Shown: positions 37,313 through 49,820, numbered from the stretch's first letter. The stretch is DNA of 64,000 bases from Syncephalis fuscata (GCA_025786725.1 JAHLTZ010000001.1:558001-622000), one strand, 5' to 3'. Numbers and translations: made by a program. The notes: generated by a model from the letters alone, not told the origin.

Positions 37313-38465
37313 ATGAAACCAATTGGCCTATTTACTTTCCTACTTCCCACCCTATCACTTGTAACGCCGTTAGTTGCCGGCTTTGAATTCTTTGACGGAT
37401 TATCCGCCACATTTGATGCTTTTGGATCAAAGAGATGCGCTAATCATATACTGCGTATTACCGCCATTGAGGTGGCCAAGCGAGTTATTGGTTTAACGCC
37501 TATGACACCAGACGAGGCAGTTGATGCTTATACGCATCTTGCCTCCACGCTTGTTATGAAGGATGAGCGTGTTACTAAGGATAACATTCTTGGTAGGTGC
37601 TATTGTGGTGGACACTTACCAATTGACTAACTATCGTTGGTTAGATTATTCACAAATATTCCGCTATTCTACCTATGCCGGTGCCGCTTATTGCGATGAA
37701 GTACAAGCCCATCGCATTAGTGGTCTGCGACTTGGTAATCAGGGCGAAGTCTCTGTGCTTGATAGCGGTCGCATCAGCATGTGGACGATGAACGCAACGA
37801 ATAATTTTTACATTTCCGTCGCCGACAATACACAAACCATCACGTTGGTTTTCCGTGGCACAAGCAGCCGAACTGACCGAAATTTGGTTGTCGATGGTAA
37901 GGTCATTGCACCGGAGACCGAATACTTTCCTGGTGTACCAGCCAGTCATACAGTATTTGCTGGTATGTATCGCGGTGCCGTTACACAGTTTGCTGCAGCT
38001 GAATCGGTCCTGTTGGAGCACGTGAAGAAGCACCCAAACTATGGCATTGTCATCACGGGACACTCACTTGGTGGCACCTACGCCAAACTATTTGCCCTTT
38101 ACCTCGAGTTGAAAGATGCTAAACTGCCCATTGATGCCATCTACACGTTCGAGGAGCCGATTACCGGTACGACGCTCTTTTCGACGTGGGCTGCCGAACA
38201 TCTAGGCCTCGACCGATACATTCGCATCACCGTAAGTAATGATGTCGTGCCTAATATGCGACAGGGTCGTCATGGCGAATATGGCCACTCGACCAAAGGT
38301 ATTGAAATGTACTATCCCTATGCTGAAAGCTTCAAAGCACGACGCTGTGACTCGATTGCCGATAGACGGTGCAGCATCTCTGTTCCATGCACGAGACTCA
38401 GCTGGGATAGTCACGCTACACTGGGTGGTTTCCAATATGCCAATGATATGTGCATCCTTGCGTAA
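37313..38465 (+). CDS. Secreted class 3 lipase (one-base frame change)
   Basis: First ATG at 37313. A signal peptide (MKPIGLFTFLLPTLSLVTPLVAG) is followed by a pro-like region, then an alpha/beta-hydrolase of the fungal class 3 lipase type. VFRGTSSRTD is the oxyanion region, VITGHSLGGTYAKLFALYLE holds the nucleophile Ser, NDVVPNM the likely catalytic Asp, and LSWDSHATLGG the likely catalytic His. C-terminal Cys residues could form disulphides. The frame changes near 37590 (ACATTCTTGG to GTAGGTGCTATTG). No intron of credible length fits, so a one-base error or lesion is likely. Role: extracellular hydrolysis of acylglycerols. Confidence 0.88.
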
Positions 38466-39189
38466 CAATATTGGTCAGTGTCTATCGACCCTTTATTTAT
38501 GTTGTAAGGTTCCCATTTATCATAACTATCCATACCAATAACAATTTCTTCTTTTTGTTTTTCTATCGATATAAATTACTGCTATAACAAGGTAGTTAGT
38601 TTACAATGGCTTTAAGCATGGTAGATCATTCTATTTTGACGCCTCGTACTAGTATATGGCTAGATACGTAGGCATCAATAGCATAACAGGCCGATAGAAC
38701 AAATATAAATTGCTAAGATTCAATGGTGTTAAACAATTATATTAAAAACAATACATTTAATACACAGCTACTTATTAAAAGGAAGCTACTTTTTTTATGC
38801 CCCTATCCTTAAACTGGGACAAAAATATCAATAATCTGAATAATAAATCGTCAATCAGTTTTTACTACTGAGAAGGGGTTTGTTGAAGCAGTGCCACATC
38901 AACTCCGATTGAATTAACCAGAAATGAGCCAGTCCGCGCTATTTTCAATATCGAAATAAATAAATAGTATTTCATGCTATTTACAATAGAATATAATAGA
39001 TAGATAAATGTTAATTCATGTTATTGTTGCTGTAAAGTATTCAAAGCATTATAATTTGATATTTAATGGCACTCACCATCCAGTTCCATGTTTAGTAGAA
39101 TAACAAATGCGTAGTTCAATCAAGTAAAAAATGTTAGCTTTGATCTTTTGACACTAAATTACAAAAGTCTGTTTATTAATTATTAAATA
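38466..39189. other. Intergenic region
   Basis: About 720 bases with no supported gene, ending at the inverted-repeat element. Confidence 0.5.
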
Positions 39190-39860
39190 AAAAGAGCTAC
39201 TGTACTTTAACTCCCACATTTTTATTTACTCATTTCATCTCTCAGCACTTTTAAATACCATTAAACATTCACTCATTACTATTACATGTACAAGATTACA
39301 TTCAGCATTAATTAACTCATGTGTAATTATCAATACAATAATGTAATGTAATTAGTTATTTTATTATTGTTTTAATATATACATTGTCATTATGATATTA
39401 ATTGTTTAAATGTCATTTATTTAGTCAGATTGACTATAGGGAAAGTGGCTGTTTAATAAACGACATTTGTATTAATTATATTGATTTTGAGCTTACATTG
39501 CAAATATGCCCAAAATGCAACAGTAGAATATTAGAAAATAGAAGAGGCCATTCAGATGCAATAATCCATGTTGTACATAGATGCAATAACAACAAATGCG
39601 GAATGACATGGAATTACAATTATATGTCTTTTATTAATATTTAAGCAATCTTTCTACACATGGCCAACAACAACAATAATCAGCCTCAAATGTTTCAATG
39701 AAATCAAATGGTATGTTATATTATTTATTTAAATTAATTTATTAACAATGTTTTAATAGGAAGTAATATAACTATGTTGTGCATAACGGCATGACTTTGT
39801 TTAAAATGAATTGTGCTTTGGAAACTTAAAATGTGGGAGTCAAAGTAAAGTTCAACCAAG
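39190..39860 (+). mobile_element. Terminal-inverted-repeat element A, copy 1
   Basis: The ends carry an imperfect inverted repeat: TACTTTAACTCCCACATTTT at 39203-39222 and its complement at about 39829-39849. A diverged second copy lies in reverse orientation at 43205-43766, matching at both the 39190-39350 and 39590-39700 parts. The internal frame 39402-39644 encodes a zinc-ribbon-like CPKCNSR ... RCNNNKCG. Terminal repeats, multiple copies and an internal remnant suggest a degraded DNA transposon. No DDE core and no convincing target-site duplication are visible. Confidence 0.55.
39402..39644 (+). CDS. Zinc-ribbon-like remnant ORF inside element A
   Basis: 80-residue frame with paired cysteines: LQICPKCNSRILENRRGHSD followed by HRCNNNKCGMTW. 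Two CxxC/CxxxxC pairs separated by about 24 residues resemble the N-terminal zinc ribbon found in IS1016/Merlin-type transposases. I cannot confirm this, and the catalytic domain is absent. Copy 2 keeps a partial related sequence (complement of about 43310-43360). Confidence 0.35.
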   Translation: MFKCHLFSQIDYRESGCLINDICINYIDFELTLQICPKCNSRILENRRGHSDAIIHVVHRCNNNKCGMTWNYNYMSFINI

Positions 39861-40007
39861 AGTGTCTAATTAATGTAATTATAAAGCGTATTAATTGTGC
39901 TATTATTACTGTTAACATTTTAGCACATTATAATCGTTTTAATATATAAAAATATCATTGTTATTTTATTTCTGCCTAGCTGATAAACTATTATATTATA
40001 ACTACTA

Positions 40008-41692
40008 TCATTTCTTCACCACTTGCACTACGTCATGATCTTCAACGATATGCGACAAACCAACACGTTGTGGATCGTGTTTTGTTGATTTGCCCTATTA
40101 ATATTTATTAATATACTAAGAGCTTGTTTTATTTATTGTCACCTACCCAGACCAAAGCGTATTTAAATTGATCAGCAAGTGTTCGATGGATAGCATGGCA
40201 CTAGATATAAAGTATTAGTGCAGGCCATTTGTTTACTATTGCACATCATCCATCTCTACTACTTACTACATGATCAATGGTAGCGTTACGGCGTACAATT
40301 AAACCATCATTAAAGTCAGGTAATTCTAAATAACCATTAGCGTTAATTATATTAATATAAACAACTTACCACCACGCCGCTTAGTATAAATCATCATCAG
40401 GTTAAGATGTTCCCAAATCTGGTCGACCAAATATTCTAGATTCAAGTTTTGCTCACAACTAATCTTATATTAACTTTTATTAATTAATAAATAAGATGAC
40501 CTACCTAACAACAACGCTATGAGGCTCTCGAGCCAATCGATCCACTTCTTCCAAACTAATTTGATCAATCTTGTTAAAACACTAAAATAAACGCGTGTAA
40601 GATTGGATAATTCTATTAAACACACTTTACATACATAAAGACAGGTGACATATTTACGATTGCCGAGAACGACGTCAATAAATTCATCGACGGTACAATC
40701 CTCACGAATAAGTACTTCGGCATTAAATATTTCTAATAGTTAAATTAATATTAGTATTTTTGCGTTTTGGTATACCTATTACACTTACTATAATCGTGTA
40801 GAATAGTGTACACAAGTTTCTCATTGATCTTTGTCAATTTGCAAGTGGCATTAAATGTTAATCCGCCACCTTTTTTAATCTAAAAAAATATGATTAATTA
40901 ATCAACGGTATGATGGCTTATTACAATATTCGCCTACTTTAAAATAGATATTGGGTGGTTTTTTATTCAAACGGATACCGACTGCCTCTAGCTCTATCTC
41001 AAGCAATTCGCTACAACATAATATAGTCAGTAATCTATAGCTTAATCAAGCTCAATTTCCTACCGTTGTCTATCACTCTTGGTTGCATCAAGCATCATGA
41101 GCACAAGATCGGCTGTCTTGGCCACTGCTACAACTTGTCGACCACGTCCTTTACCCTGTGCAGCACCTTCGATAATACCGGGCAAATCAAGCAACTGGAT
41201 ATTGGCACCGTGATACTGAATCTTGCCAGGAATACAGGTAAGCGTGGTAAATTCGTAGGCGGCTGCTTCAGACTCGGTGTTTGTAAGGCGCGATAGCAGC
41301 GTCGATTTACCGACAGACGGGAAACCGATCATAGCCACACGTGCATCGCCGCTTTTCATCACATCGAAACCTTCGCCCTGTCAAAGTGGCAAGTTGGTTA
41401 GTTGGTTGGTTGGTTATTGATTACGATACGTCGTTAGATAGTTGCGAATATAAATAGCTACACATTGCGTATACTACTGCTTACCTTGGCACCACCACTT
41501 TTCGTAGGCTCCAACAGCTGAAGACGGTATTTTGCAAGCTTTGCTTTGAGCAAACCAAGATGGTACTCGGTAGCTAGTTTCATTCATCAATATAACTGCA
41601 GAAAAAACATATTATCCGTAGTAGATACCTTTATTCTTTTGAGTTCGAGCAATCTCTCGCTCAATCTCTGCGATCTTCTCCAGTACTCCCAT
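40008..41692 (-). CDS. DRG2: Developmentally regulated GTP-binding protein 2 (DRG2/Rbg2)
   Basis: Minus strand, about ten exons. It starts [20 protein letters not shown] and ends [15 protein letters not shown]-type GTPase motifs: G1 [10 protein letters not shown]3 [19 protein letters not shown]4 [12 protein letters not shown]. The C-terminal TGS domain runs through [40 protein letters not shown] and [20 protein letters not shown] match DRG2 rather than DRG1. DRG2/Rbg2 associates with a DFRP2/Gir2-type partner and with translating ribosomes. Confidence 0.95.
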
Positions 41693-42466
41693 TGTGCTAA
41701 ATGGTTAATAAAACTATGCAAATAAAGCTAATGGCAACAAGTATCGGTCAAGGGCCTACGTATAGATTCATTGGCTATAACAAAACTATTAGTCATATTT
41801 TCACATTCTTAACAAAAGCATTAGATTTTATAATGATCACTTTACACACTTTTTTAAATTGAGCTTTACGTTAATCCCCAGAGTAGTAAATCTTTTTACG
41901 CAATCAATTGTAACGATTTAAATAGTTGACAAGTTGATTAGATCAAAGTGTTTAAACAATTATGGAGCAATATTTAATTATATATACAAAGGCGTAGTTT
42001 AGAATAGATATGTTTACAAGTATTTTATTTAACATTCAATAAACACTGTTGTTCATATCTGAATCTAATGCTTAAAGTTTAGCTGTCAATTATAATATCA
42101 TATTCTACAATAATAACATTTGTTTATGCATTGATGTCCATCCTTCTTATTTTACCAGTGATATTGTTTGTTATCTATTCTTCTTATTACGCTCATTGCT
42201 TTATTGTTGACATTGTTTTATGAATATATTTGCTTTTATGCTATTGATTTTTATTCTTTCTTTTATTCCATTATTTAAACAATTCCCTCATCTGTATTTT
42301 AATTTGTTCATAGTCTTTTTATGTATAATGTCATTCGATTTGTGGATTGTATATATTACATTGATTATTAATTAAATAAAGATAATGTTTTTATATTAAA
42401 CAATTTATTAGTCATTTGATGTGATTTGATAATCAAATGACTAAATTTAATAACATCCAATTTATT
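41693..42466. other. Intergenic region
   Basis: About 770 AT-rich bases upstream of DRG2, with no gene seen. Confidence 0.5.
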
Positions 42467-43191
42467 GAACATGATAATGGGTGGTGAGTGGCATCAATTA
42501 TCAAATACTCATCATTGTAGCTTTATTGTCCAATATGCATATATCCACCATTTACCTATATCATCCCCATTCTGTACCACACTATTATATATCATTCTAC
42601 GATATAATAGACACATTCTATTGCTTATATGTTTCATTGCACTTCACTCATTCCATTCATTGCATTATATGCACTGTAACTTTAACATCGTTCCGTATAC
42701 TTTCTTACCGTACATTTATCATTTTATATACTATTCTATATTCGCCTAGCCTTCTTCTATCCAAAACTATTTTATTTTTGTTCTAGCTTTATTATTAAGA
42801 AAGTTCGACTAATTCCGCTCATCTGTTCATGCATATATGCTCAATAACTTCAACACTGCTAATCTCGTTCAATATTGCATATTCATTATAGTGTTTATCA
42901 TTTATTATATATTGACTATACGCTGTCTATAGCCGTTGTCTATGGTTCTAACTTTTTTTATTAATAAAATTAACTTATCGCACTTAGTTTGTTCACTGAG
43001 TTATATTGATAAAACAGATAATATGGATATGAACGGGTTATGTTTTATTAAGAATATTTATAAATAAATTAGATCATGTCAATTAGCTATAATTTTAATG
43101 TTAAGCAAAACAGAGTGACAGATATACATAATAATACATACTACAATAATATATGCATACTGGATAATGAATCTACATTGATGAGTATTTA
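42467..43191 (+). mobile_element. Inverted-repeat element B, copy 1 (right end lost)
   Basis: A direct, diverged match to 61303-62070. Shared blocks start with GAACATGATAATGGGTGGTG and include TTGCATTATATGCACT, TTTCTTACCGTACATTTATC and GCATACTGGATAATGAATCT near 43155. The terminal inverted repeat is present only at the left end. Homology stops near 43191 beside the palindrome of element A. Open frames inside are not protein-like. Confidence 0.65.
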
Positions 43192-43204
43192 ATAATTAAT
43201 CTTC

Positions 43205-43766
43205 CTACACATAGCCAACAATGATTGGTCTTAAATGTACCATACGATTTGATTTTCTTGGAACATTTGAGGCTGATTATTATTGTTGTTGGCCATGTGT
43301 AGAAAGATTGATTGAATATTAATATAAGCCATATGGTTGCAATCCCATATCGTTCCTCATTACTTCTGTTGCTTGTTTGTCATACTGCACACCAAACTGT
43401 TATGTGATCTATTTCTTTTCTATTTTGTTTCTGTTTACTTGAACCGCACTTGTATATCGTAATAATTATATTTAATAATTGCAATTGTTTTATTCTTTTT
43501 ATACTTGTAAACCGTTTCAACAAAAATATTTAGCAATTTAGTGTAAAAAGCCTTTTATTTTATTAATATTATTTCAACTTCAACTATACCGTAATGTGCA
43601 TATTTAATGCATTATTGTATTAATAATTACACATGAATGGATTAATGTTGGATGCAATATTATACATGCTATAGTAATGAGCGAATGTTTAATGGTATTT
43701 AAAAGTGTTAAGGTGTGAAATGGATAAATAAAAATGTAAGAGTCAAAGCGAAGTAGCTCTTTTTAT
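43205..43766 (-). mobile_element. Terminal-inverted-repeat element A, copy 2, with 98-bp palindrome
   Basis: The reverse complement of 43766 to about 43260 follows 39190-39700 from end to end. Matches are AAAAAGAGCTAC with the CTCTTACATTTTT-type end, then ATTACACATGAAT against AATTACACATGAG, and the CTACACATGGCCAACAAC block. Within it 43205-43302 is an imperfect palindrome beginning CTACACATAGCCAAC and ending GTTGGCCATGTGTAG, able to fold as a long hairpin. Confidence 0.55.
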
Positions 43767-44089
43767 TAATATATTTACGTCGACTGTAATAAATGTATAC
43801 ATATAGTGTAGATTGACTATTGATCAATAACAGTTCATATAGCTAGTTGTATCTATTAAATATACACTTGTTAAATCTATATATTAATCCACATATTATA
43901 CACTCCTATTAATACACTAACAATATTAACATTTCATATTACATTGGCGGAATAACCATAATTTTTAATGTTCTACAATCTAATCCTTCAACTCAACTCG
44001 TGCCCAATTAAAGCATCGTTTGTACGAGTACACAAACATAGTAAAAAGCATCTTAACATAATAGTAATAAAAATCAGTAACTACACAGA
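43767..44089. other. Intergenic region
   Basis: About 320 AT-rich bases downstream of the HPC2/ubinuclein stop; probable 3' UTR and terminator. Confidence 0.4.
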
Positions 44090-47000
44090 CTATTGTTGAT
44101 TATCGGGGACAGGAGCCAATAATGAATCTACAGATAACATAGTAGGGCGTCGATCTCTACGTGTGAGTGGAGAAGGAGAAGCAGTACCATCATCTTGATA
44201 GGAGGACAGTATTGAAGAGCGATCATAAGGTGATTGAGAATTATGATGTGGCTGTTGTGGTTGTTGCTGTTGCTGGTGGTAATGTCGATGGTGACGCATA
44301 TGCGAATGATGCTGATGTGGCGTATGCTGTTCGTACATTGAACTGCGAGTAGATCCTGGAGTAGCTGGATGAGAATGAGAGGATGGTGATGCTTGTGAGT
44401 GGTTTAGATGATATTCTAGTGTATCACTCCTTGTACTATCGCCGTTAGATGCAGCATAAGGACTGGGCATATGATGATGATGTCGATGATGATGCGGGTG
44501 GTGGTAGTGTGCCGAGTGTTGTTGTGGCAAATGACTATGGGATGGCAGTATCGGTGAGTGTGAATGAGTGGTCCGCGAGTCATAGTAATGAAGTTCCGCG
44601 GTAGAGTTATGTCCATGTCCATAATGTAGCATAGGTTGAGGTGTTGAAGACATGGCTTGTCGTGCCGGATAGTCATCATGTCTAGATGTATATGTTCCAT
44701 AATCCGATGGCGCATGATCATTGGAATGAATAACTATGGGCGACTCTATTGGTTTGGTATCAAATGTTGGCGTTTGATATCTTTCCTTTATTGCTGGTAT
44801 TTCTACTGTCAGTTGGATATCATCTAATGAGTCCTCATCAGCTAATTGAGGCGATGCTGTTGCTTTAAACGACATGGATGTCAATTGTGGTGGCATTACT
44901 GGTAGCATGGTTGTAGATAATGAGGTGGGTGTTGTCTTGGCCCGGTCCCTAATAATCGTTTATAGGCGCTATATTCACGACTAAGTAGATTAGTGGTCAT
45001 CCAGCCCTCTGGCCAGAATCCAACAATCTATCAAAGTTTATTATTATTATTAGTTTTCAATTACCAACTATCGATAAGTGTAACTTACATCGGCGTACAC
45101 TTGTTTACGTATACTTTGTGGCTTGACATCAGGTGCTTTTGTATGTAAACCTCTGTTTTGATGGATTATATTAGTGATGTATCTAACACTAGTGTGCTAC
45201 TTACTGTATTTGACTTTCTTTATGGGCAATCTGTTCGCGTAAATCAATAATCTGCCAAAATTGACTACGTAGTTCTCGAGTCCATCTGAATTTTCGTGAT
45301 GAATCTAAGTAATATCAATATTAATATTAATATCAATAGCAATATATAGTATTGCATAGTATAAATGCCATACTTGCCTTCAGTATTTTTTCCCATTCCA
45401 TCTCCGTCTTCAGCTTGACTGTCTGTCATTTTTGTATCCTCATTGTTGGTAGCCTAATGCAAAAAAATGGTTGGTTATAATAATAAACTAAATTCAATAT
45501 TAAACTTACTACTAACTCGGTATTTTCCGATGATTTTGTACGTGCTAATCCATCTAATAATAATAATAATATAAGTATTTTGTTTATAACCACTCATATT
45601 ACTTACCTTCATACTGTGGTAACTGTACAGCCATGACTGCATCTACTTGTTTTCGAAAGATTTTAACTGTTTGCTTCAATTCTGTTTCAAGCATGCGTAA
45701 TTGCTCTGGAAATACAGTGCGATGTACCAGTTTCTATTCAATATCGATGTTGTATTATTAATTGCTAGTTAACATACAATTGTATTGGCAACTTACACGT
45801 ATATCATTTTTACGGAATGGTAGCACTGTAGCAACGTGTCCAATAAAATCGTCGTCAAATTCATTGTTAGAAGATAAGTATTGAGCTGTCAATGCTAAAC
45901 TAAGCAATGCTGGCTTGAGTTCGGCAGGGAATTTGCCTTTCTTTTCAAAAACAACTTGTGGATGGTTAGTTACTAGTATAGTTTAACATATATTACCCAC
46001 CATTCTTTGCTGCTTCTTTTAATTCATCCAATAAAACGACAAGTTCCTCTGCTAATGGTGCCTATAATAGATTAATTAGTAAGCTGTTATAAAGTATAAA
46101 TTATGAATACGTACCAATACTTGTTTACGACGTTTCTTATCTGGTTCTGTAACACTATTTGCTTCTGTACTTGCATTCTCTGCATCATCTTTTGAATTTT
46201 TACGCTTTGTATTTAAAGCGTCATTCTCCATATCGACCTCAACCTCCATGCCAATTGTTGACTCACGTGTTATTGCTTGACCACTATCCGACTCAACCGA
46301 TGCCGATCTTCTAGTGTCATTCTGTGTGTCGTCCATACTAATTAACGTCTCTTTGTCCTTTTTACGTTGTTGTTGCTGTTTTCGCTCTTTATCCTCGGTA
46401 GTTCCTTTGGCACGAGGCTTACGTCCACTGCCTTTGGTTTTACTTGCTGATGCTGTTCCATCAACGTCCATTGGCACCACGCTAGAGCTAACACGTTTCT
46501 GACCTGCTTTTGTTTTATTTGTGGTTCGTCTAATGCCATTCAATTAAATTGTTGGAATATACAGCCTAATAATCCTTACTTTGTATCTGGCGTATCCTTA
46601 TTTGTTCCCTCCTCGCCATCACTGCCTTGTGTGGTGGGCAAGGGACCACGCCAAACAAAAAATCCATCTACGCCTTTTGGCTTTGGTCTTTGACTATTTA
46701 TGTTCATTGCCTCTGCATCATCAATAAATGGGTCATTTAAATCGTAATCATCGTCATCTTTCCGTCGCTGCTTCGATGATTCTTCCTATAATATGAAAGA
46801 CAATAATGTAAGCATAATATCACGTGATAACACAAGAGCTAAAAAACACTCCACCTAAACTGAGTGTCATCCCCGCTATTTTAGATTTCTACCATTCCAA
46901 CTTTACTGCTTATTCCAAGCAGTTATATGCTTACCTCTTCATCACCGTCGTCTTCTTCGGACATTTCATATTGTTGAGCATTTTTTAAAAGTTGCGCGTA

Positions 47001-47246
47001 AAAAGAGTCGTCGCCAAAACGTGGTGGCGCTGTAGGTGACAGCTCAGTATTTGCTTTTTCTTCTTGTTCCTGCGCCACCTTCGGAGGATGAGCCATTGCA
47101 TGATCGCGATCTGCTTCTGCTTCCAGGTCAGCAAATGAAATAAATGTAGTTTGATTAGGATCCATGTCTAATTCGACGTTATAAATGCGGTAAGGTCGAG
47201 CCGGCTTCAGCTCCACAGCAACGGCGGTAGCTGCAGGATCCGCCAT
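44090..47246 (-). CDS. HPC2: HPC2/ubinuclein-family histone chaperone subunit
   Basis: Minus strand, about ten exons, ATG at 47246. The N-terminal MADPAATAVAVELKPARPYR is followed by the Hpc2-related (HUN) acidic motif DYDLNDPFIDDAEA. KGVDGFFVWRG and a Lys/Ser-rich linker come next. A ubinuclein middle-domain-like helical region follows (APLAEELVVLLDELKEAAKN, DDDFIGHVATVLPFRK, then RKFRWTRELRSQFWQIIDLR and QVYADIVGFWPEGWM). The tail is long, disordered and rich in His, Ser and Pro. HPC2/ubinuclein is part of the HIR/HIRA complex that deposits H3-H4 independently of replication. The start codon is about 230 bp from the inner end of the right arm. Confidence 0.82.
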
Positions 47247-47473
47247 TGTAAGTATATGCACTCTAGTCGATCGTTATGAAAAGCGACTGTTTTGTATAGC
47301 CAGGTTTGTTGGACTAAGAAACGTGGTGGTTTGATAGAAGGCAGTGGCTTGGCAGCCAGTGAATGCAGGGAGATTGTTGTTACAAGTATTTAAAAGTACC
47401 TGTCGTAAAAGTGTGCGTATATACGTATATGAGGAATAAAGTGGTTAGCATTTTCAGAAACGGCAGCATTGAG

Positions 47474-48543
47474 TTACGCACTGTTGATACGCATTGAGAA
47501 TGCAAATGCGGTAAACGCTCGTTGACACCCAACAACAGCAAATTTGCTATTCAGGGGCAAATGACATTGGTATTGATGAAGATTGAGCATTTTGCTGGAA
47601 CCTACGAAATACTATTGGTCACGTGATATGTTGTAAAATAACATATTTAGTAAAGTAGCACAACAATTAATCAATATGACAACATTGCTGCAAATACATC
47701 GTGTACACTTGTAATTGCTATTACAGCTATTTCCTGGATTAATAACGTAATAAATTAAATAAATGATAAGAATATATATATGTAAATATAGATATAGTAA
47801 AGACAAGTACTTGAGTAGAATAGGCCGATGCTATTTACTTTGCCAAATTAAAACAAGTTTATTAGCTGTTTAGTTCAATCAACCAGTACTATGTAGATTC
47901 ACTACGGCTGAATTATTCCAAGCTATTGTTAGCGACTACCCGATCCCAAATAGCCTTAATGATTGGATTGCCGCAATAGTGAAGCTATGAATAAAAGCAC
48001 AAATATGGTTTATGGCTAAGCTGTGCATGATGGCTGGGTTTAATTTGGTTCTAAGCTATTTAGCTGTATTGTCGCGTACCACTGATGTTATATATTGTAT
48101 AGTTTACATTTAAGCAATTAAAAAAGCACGACAAAAGCAATTAAGGATTAACGTGCTATCCAAACATCTTTACTCAAATACACAATAAAATATCTGTTCA
48201 ATCGTGTAAATGAAACAACTAGGCCTGTAATTTATACTGGCTACTGATCGATGGCAATATACAGTGTCCATAGGCCTTAAGCAAAAACAAAGATTAACAA
48301 TAAATCCAGTCTTTATTTGTAGCATGGAAATGCAATAAACACAGGCAAAAACGAAGCAGGTGCTACTCGATTTTGGGTATATAACTAGCTACCAAAACCA
48401 TGGTTCAGCTGCTATACCAGCATCCCATTAATATTGATTACGACTCTACCAATCTATAACTAAAAGGCTTATTCTACACGACTATTAAACAGCGTCATTT
48501 TACTTAGCTACACCTATTATTGCTATTACTGAAGATATTCATC
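47474..48543. other. Intergenic inner end of right arm
   Basis: Twin of 21208-22277. It is the promoter side of the phospholipase-like gene. No gene seen. Confidence 0.5.
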
Positions 48544-49820
48544 ATGGTTCGTCCAGCGATATCAGCATCGGTATTTATGGCGGTTGCTTTCCTGCTAGCG
48601 CGAAGCATGGCACAAGTCAACGGTACACCAGCCAAGTGCAACGGATCAGCCGACTACTGCCGCCTGCCATTCGACCAGTACACGTTTGCCGGCACACACA
48701 ACTCGGCAGCGTATAATCTAACACCCGACTGTTCCGGCATCAATAAGTGCGAAAATGCCCAGAAATTCTGCGGAGCCAGCGAAGACAAGTGCACAAAGGG
48801 ATGGACGGACGTGTGTACCAAGACTGAGTCCAAATGTACCAAAAAACTACCAGGCCCGTTCAAGGTGCTTTGTAAGGGCTGGAGCAAGGTATGCACTGCC
48901 ACTAGCAAGGTCTGCAATGGATGGGAGAAGGTCTGCACTGCACCTATCAGCGTATGCACCAAGGGTCTTCCGATGATGTGCGGCCACATGCCACAATGGG
49001 CGCGAGAATGCTTCTGGGAGAATCAGCGCGGCCACAGCATTGGCAAACAGCTGGAGGATGGCATCCGTTTGTTTGATGTTGACACATGTGTCGACAATAG
49101 CGGCCGAGTAGTTACTTGCCATGGCGAGGGGCCAACTCGTGCACTTGGAGCGCCACTCGACACCCATCTAGCAGAGGTGCGCAAATTCCTTAATGAAAAC
49201 CCCGGTGAGGTAATTGTACTTGAGTATGGCGATTATGACGGCGACCGAGGCGTTACAGCACGAGGCATTAAGCAAAAGCTCGATCAGTATCTGTCGGGCA
49301 TGCTGTTTGAACGCAAGGATGCTAGCGCACCATGGCCTACACTTGGCGAGATGGTTCAACAAAACAAACGAGTAGTCGTCATTTTTGGCCGCCACATATC
49401 GGCGTTTGAAGAAGCCAGCCGACCAGCCTGGATGCTGGATCGTGATACATACCTTCAGCAAAGCTGGAACTACGCACGTTATGCCGTCAACGATGTTACG
49501 CTTAAGAATTCGTTTATTAAACATGCAACTGAGACGAGCGCCGATGAGAAGTTGTGGCAGTGTATTGACTACGGCTACGATATTGTTGCTTCAACCGTCA
49601 TAAACGACCTCAAGCACCTTCAGCAGCCAGCCATCTGTCTGAACGTCTCGAGAAGAAATCTCGTAAATATCTTGTCGAGGTGGTTACTGCCTATATCACC
49701 AAGTTTACCCATTTGCATCGCGTCAAGGTCGACTACTACGACAACACACTTGGCTTGTTGAAGGAAGCAGTAGAATATGCCAATCGCATTAATCTGACAC
49801 GTATCAAAGCATCTGCATAA
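48544..49820 (+). CDS. Secreted PI-PLC X-domain-like phosphodiesterase, right copy with C-terminal frameshift
   Basis: Same single-exon gene as 19930-21207, with both catalytic His motifs (GTHNSAAYN, TCHGEGPTR) and the Cys-rich insertion. A G is missing in CTGTCTGAAC (about 49638; left copy CTGTCTGGAAC). The frame changes after QQPAICL and ends early at 49761 instead of 49820, replacing the last ~60 residues. One substitution also changes Gly20 to Arg at the end of the signal peptide, which could affect cleavage. This copy may be inactive, or the base may be a sequencing error. Confidence 0.85.

Noticed and set aside
42465-42786. ORFs of 94 and 101 residues, similar to 61479-61862
   Set aside because: They fall inside non-coding repeat element B; His/Tyr/Ile-rich, not conserved in frame between the two copies.
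44167-44352. Val/Ala/Asp-rich ORF and the 44416-44721 frame
   Set aside because: Out-of-frame readings of the His-rich tail of HPC2/ubinuclein.
48520-48543. Upstream start of the PLC-like ORF
   Set aside because: It begins with TTG; the first ATG (48544) gives a proper signal peptide. Similar non-ATG starts were dropped for EndoG (6336), the lipase (37298), HSC20 (56422) and HPC2 (47261).
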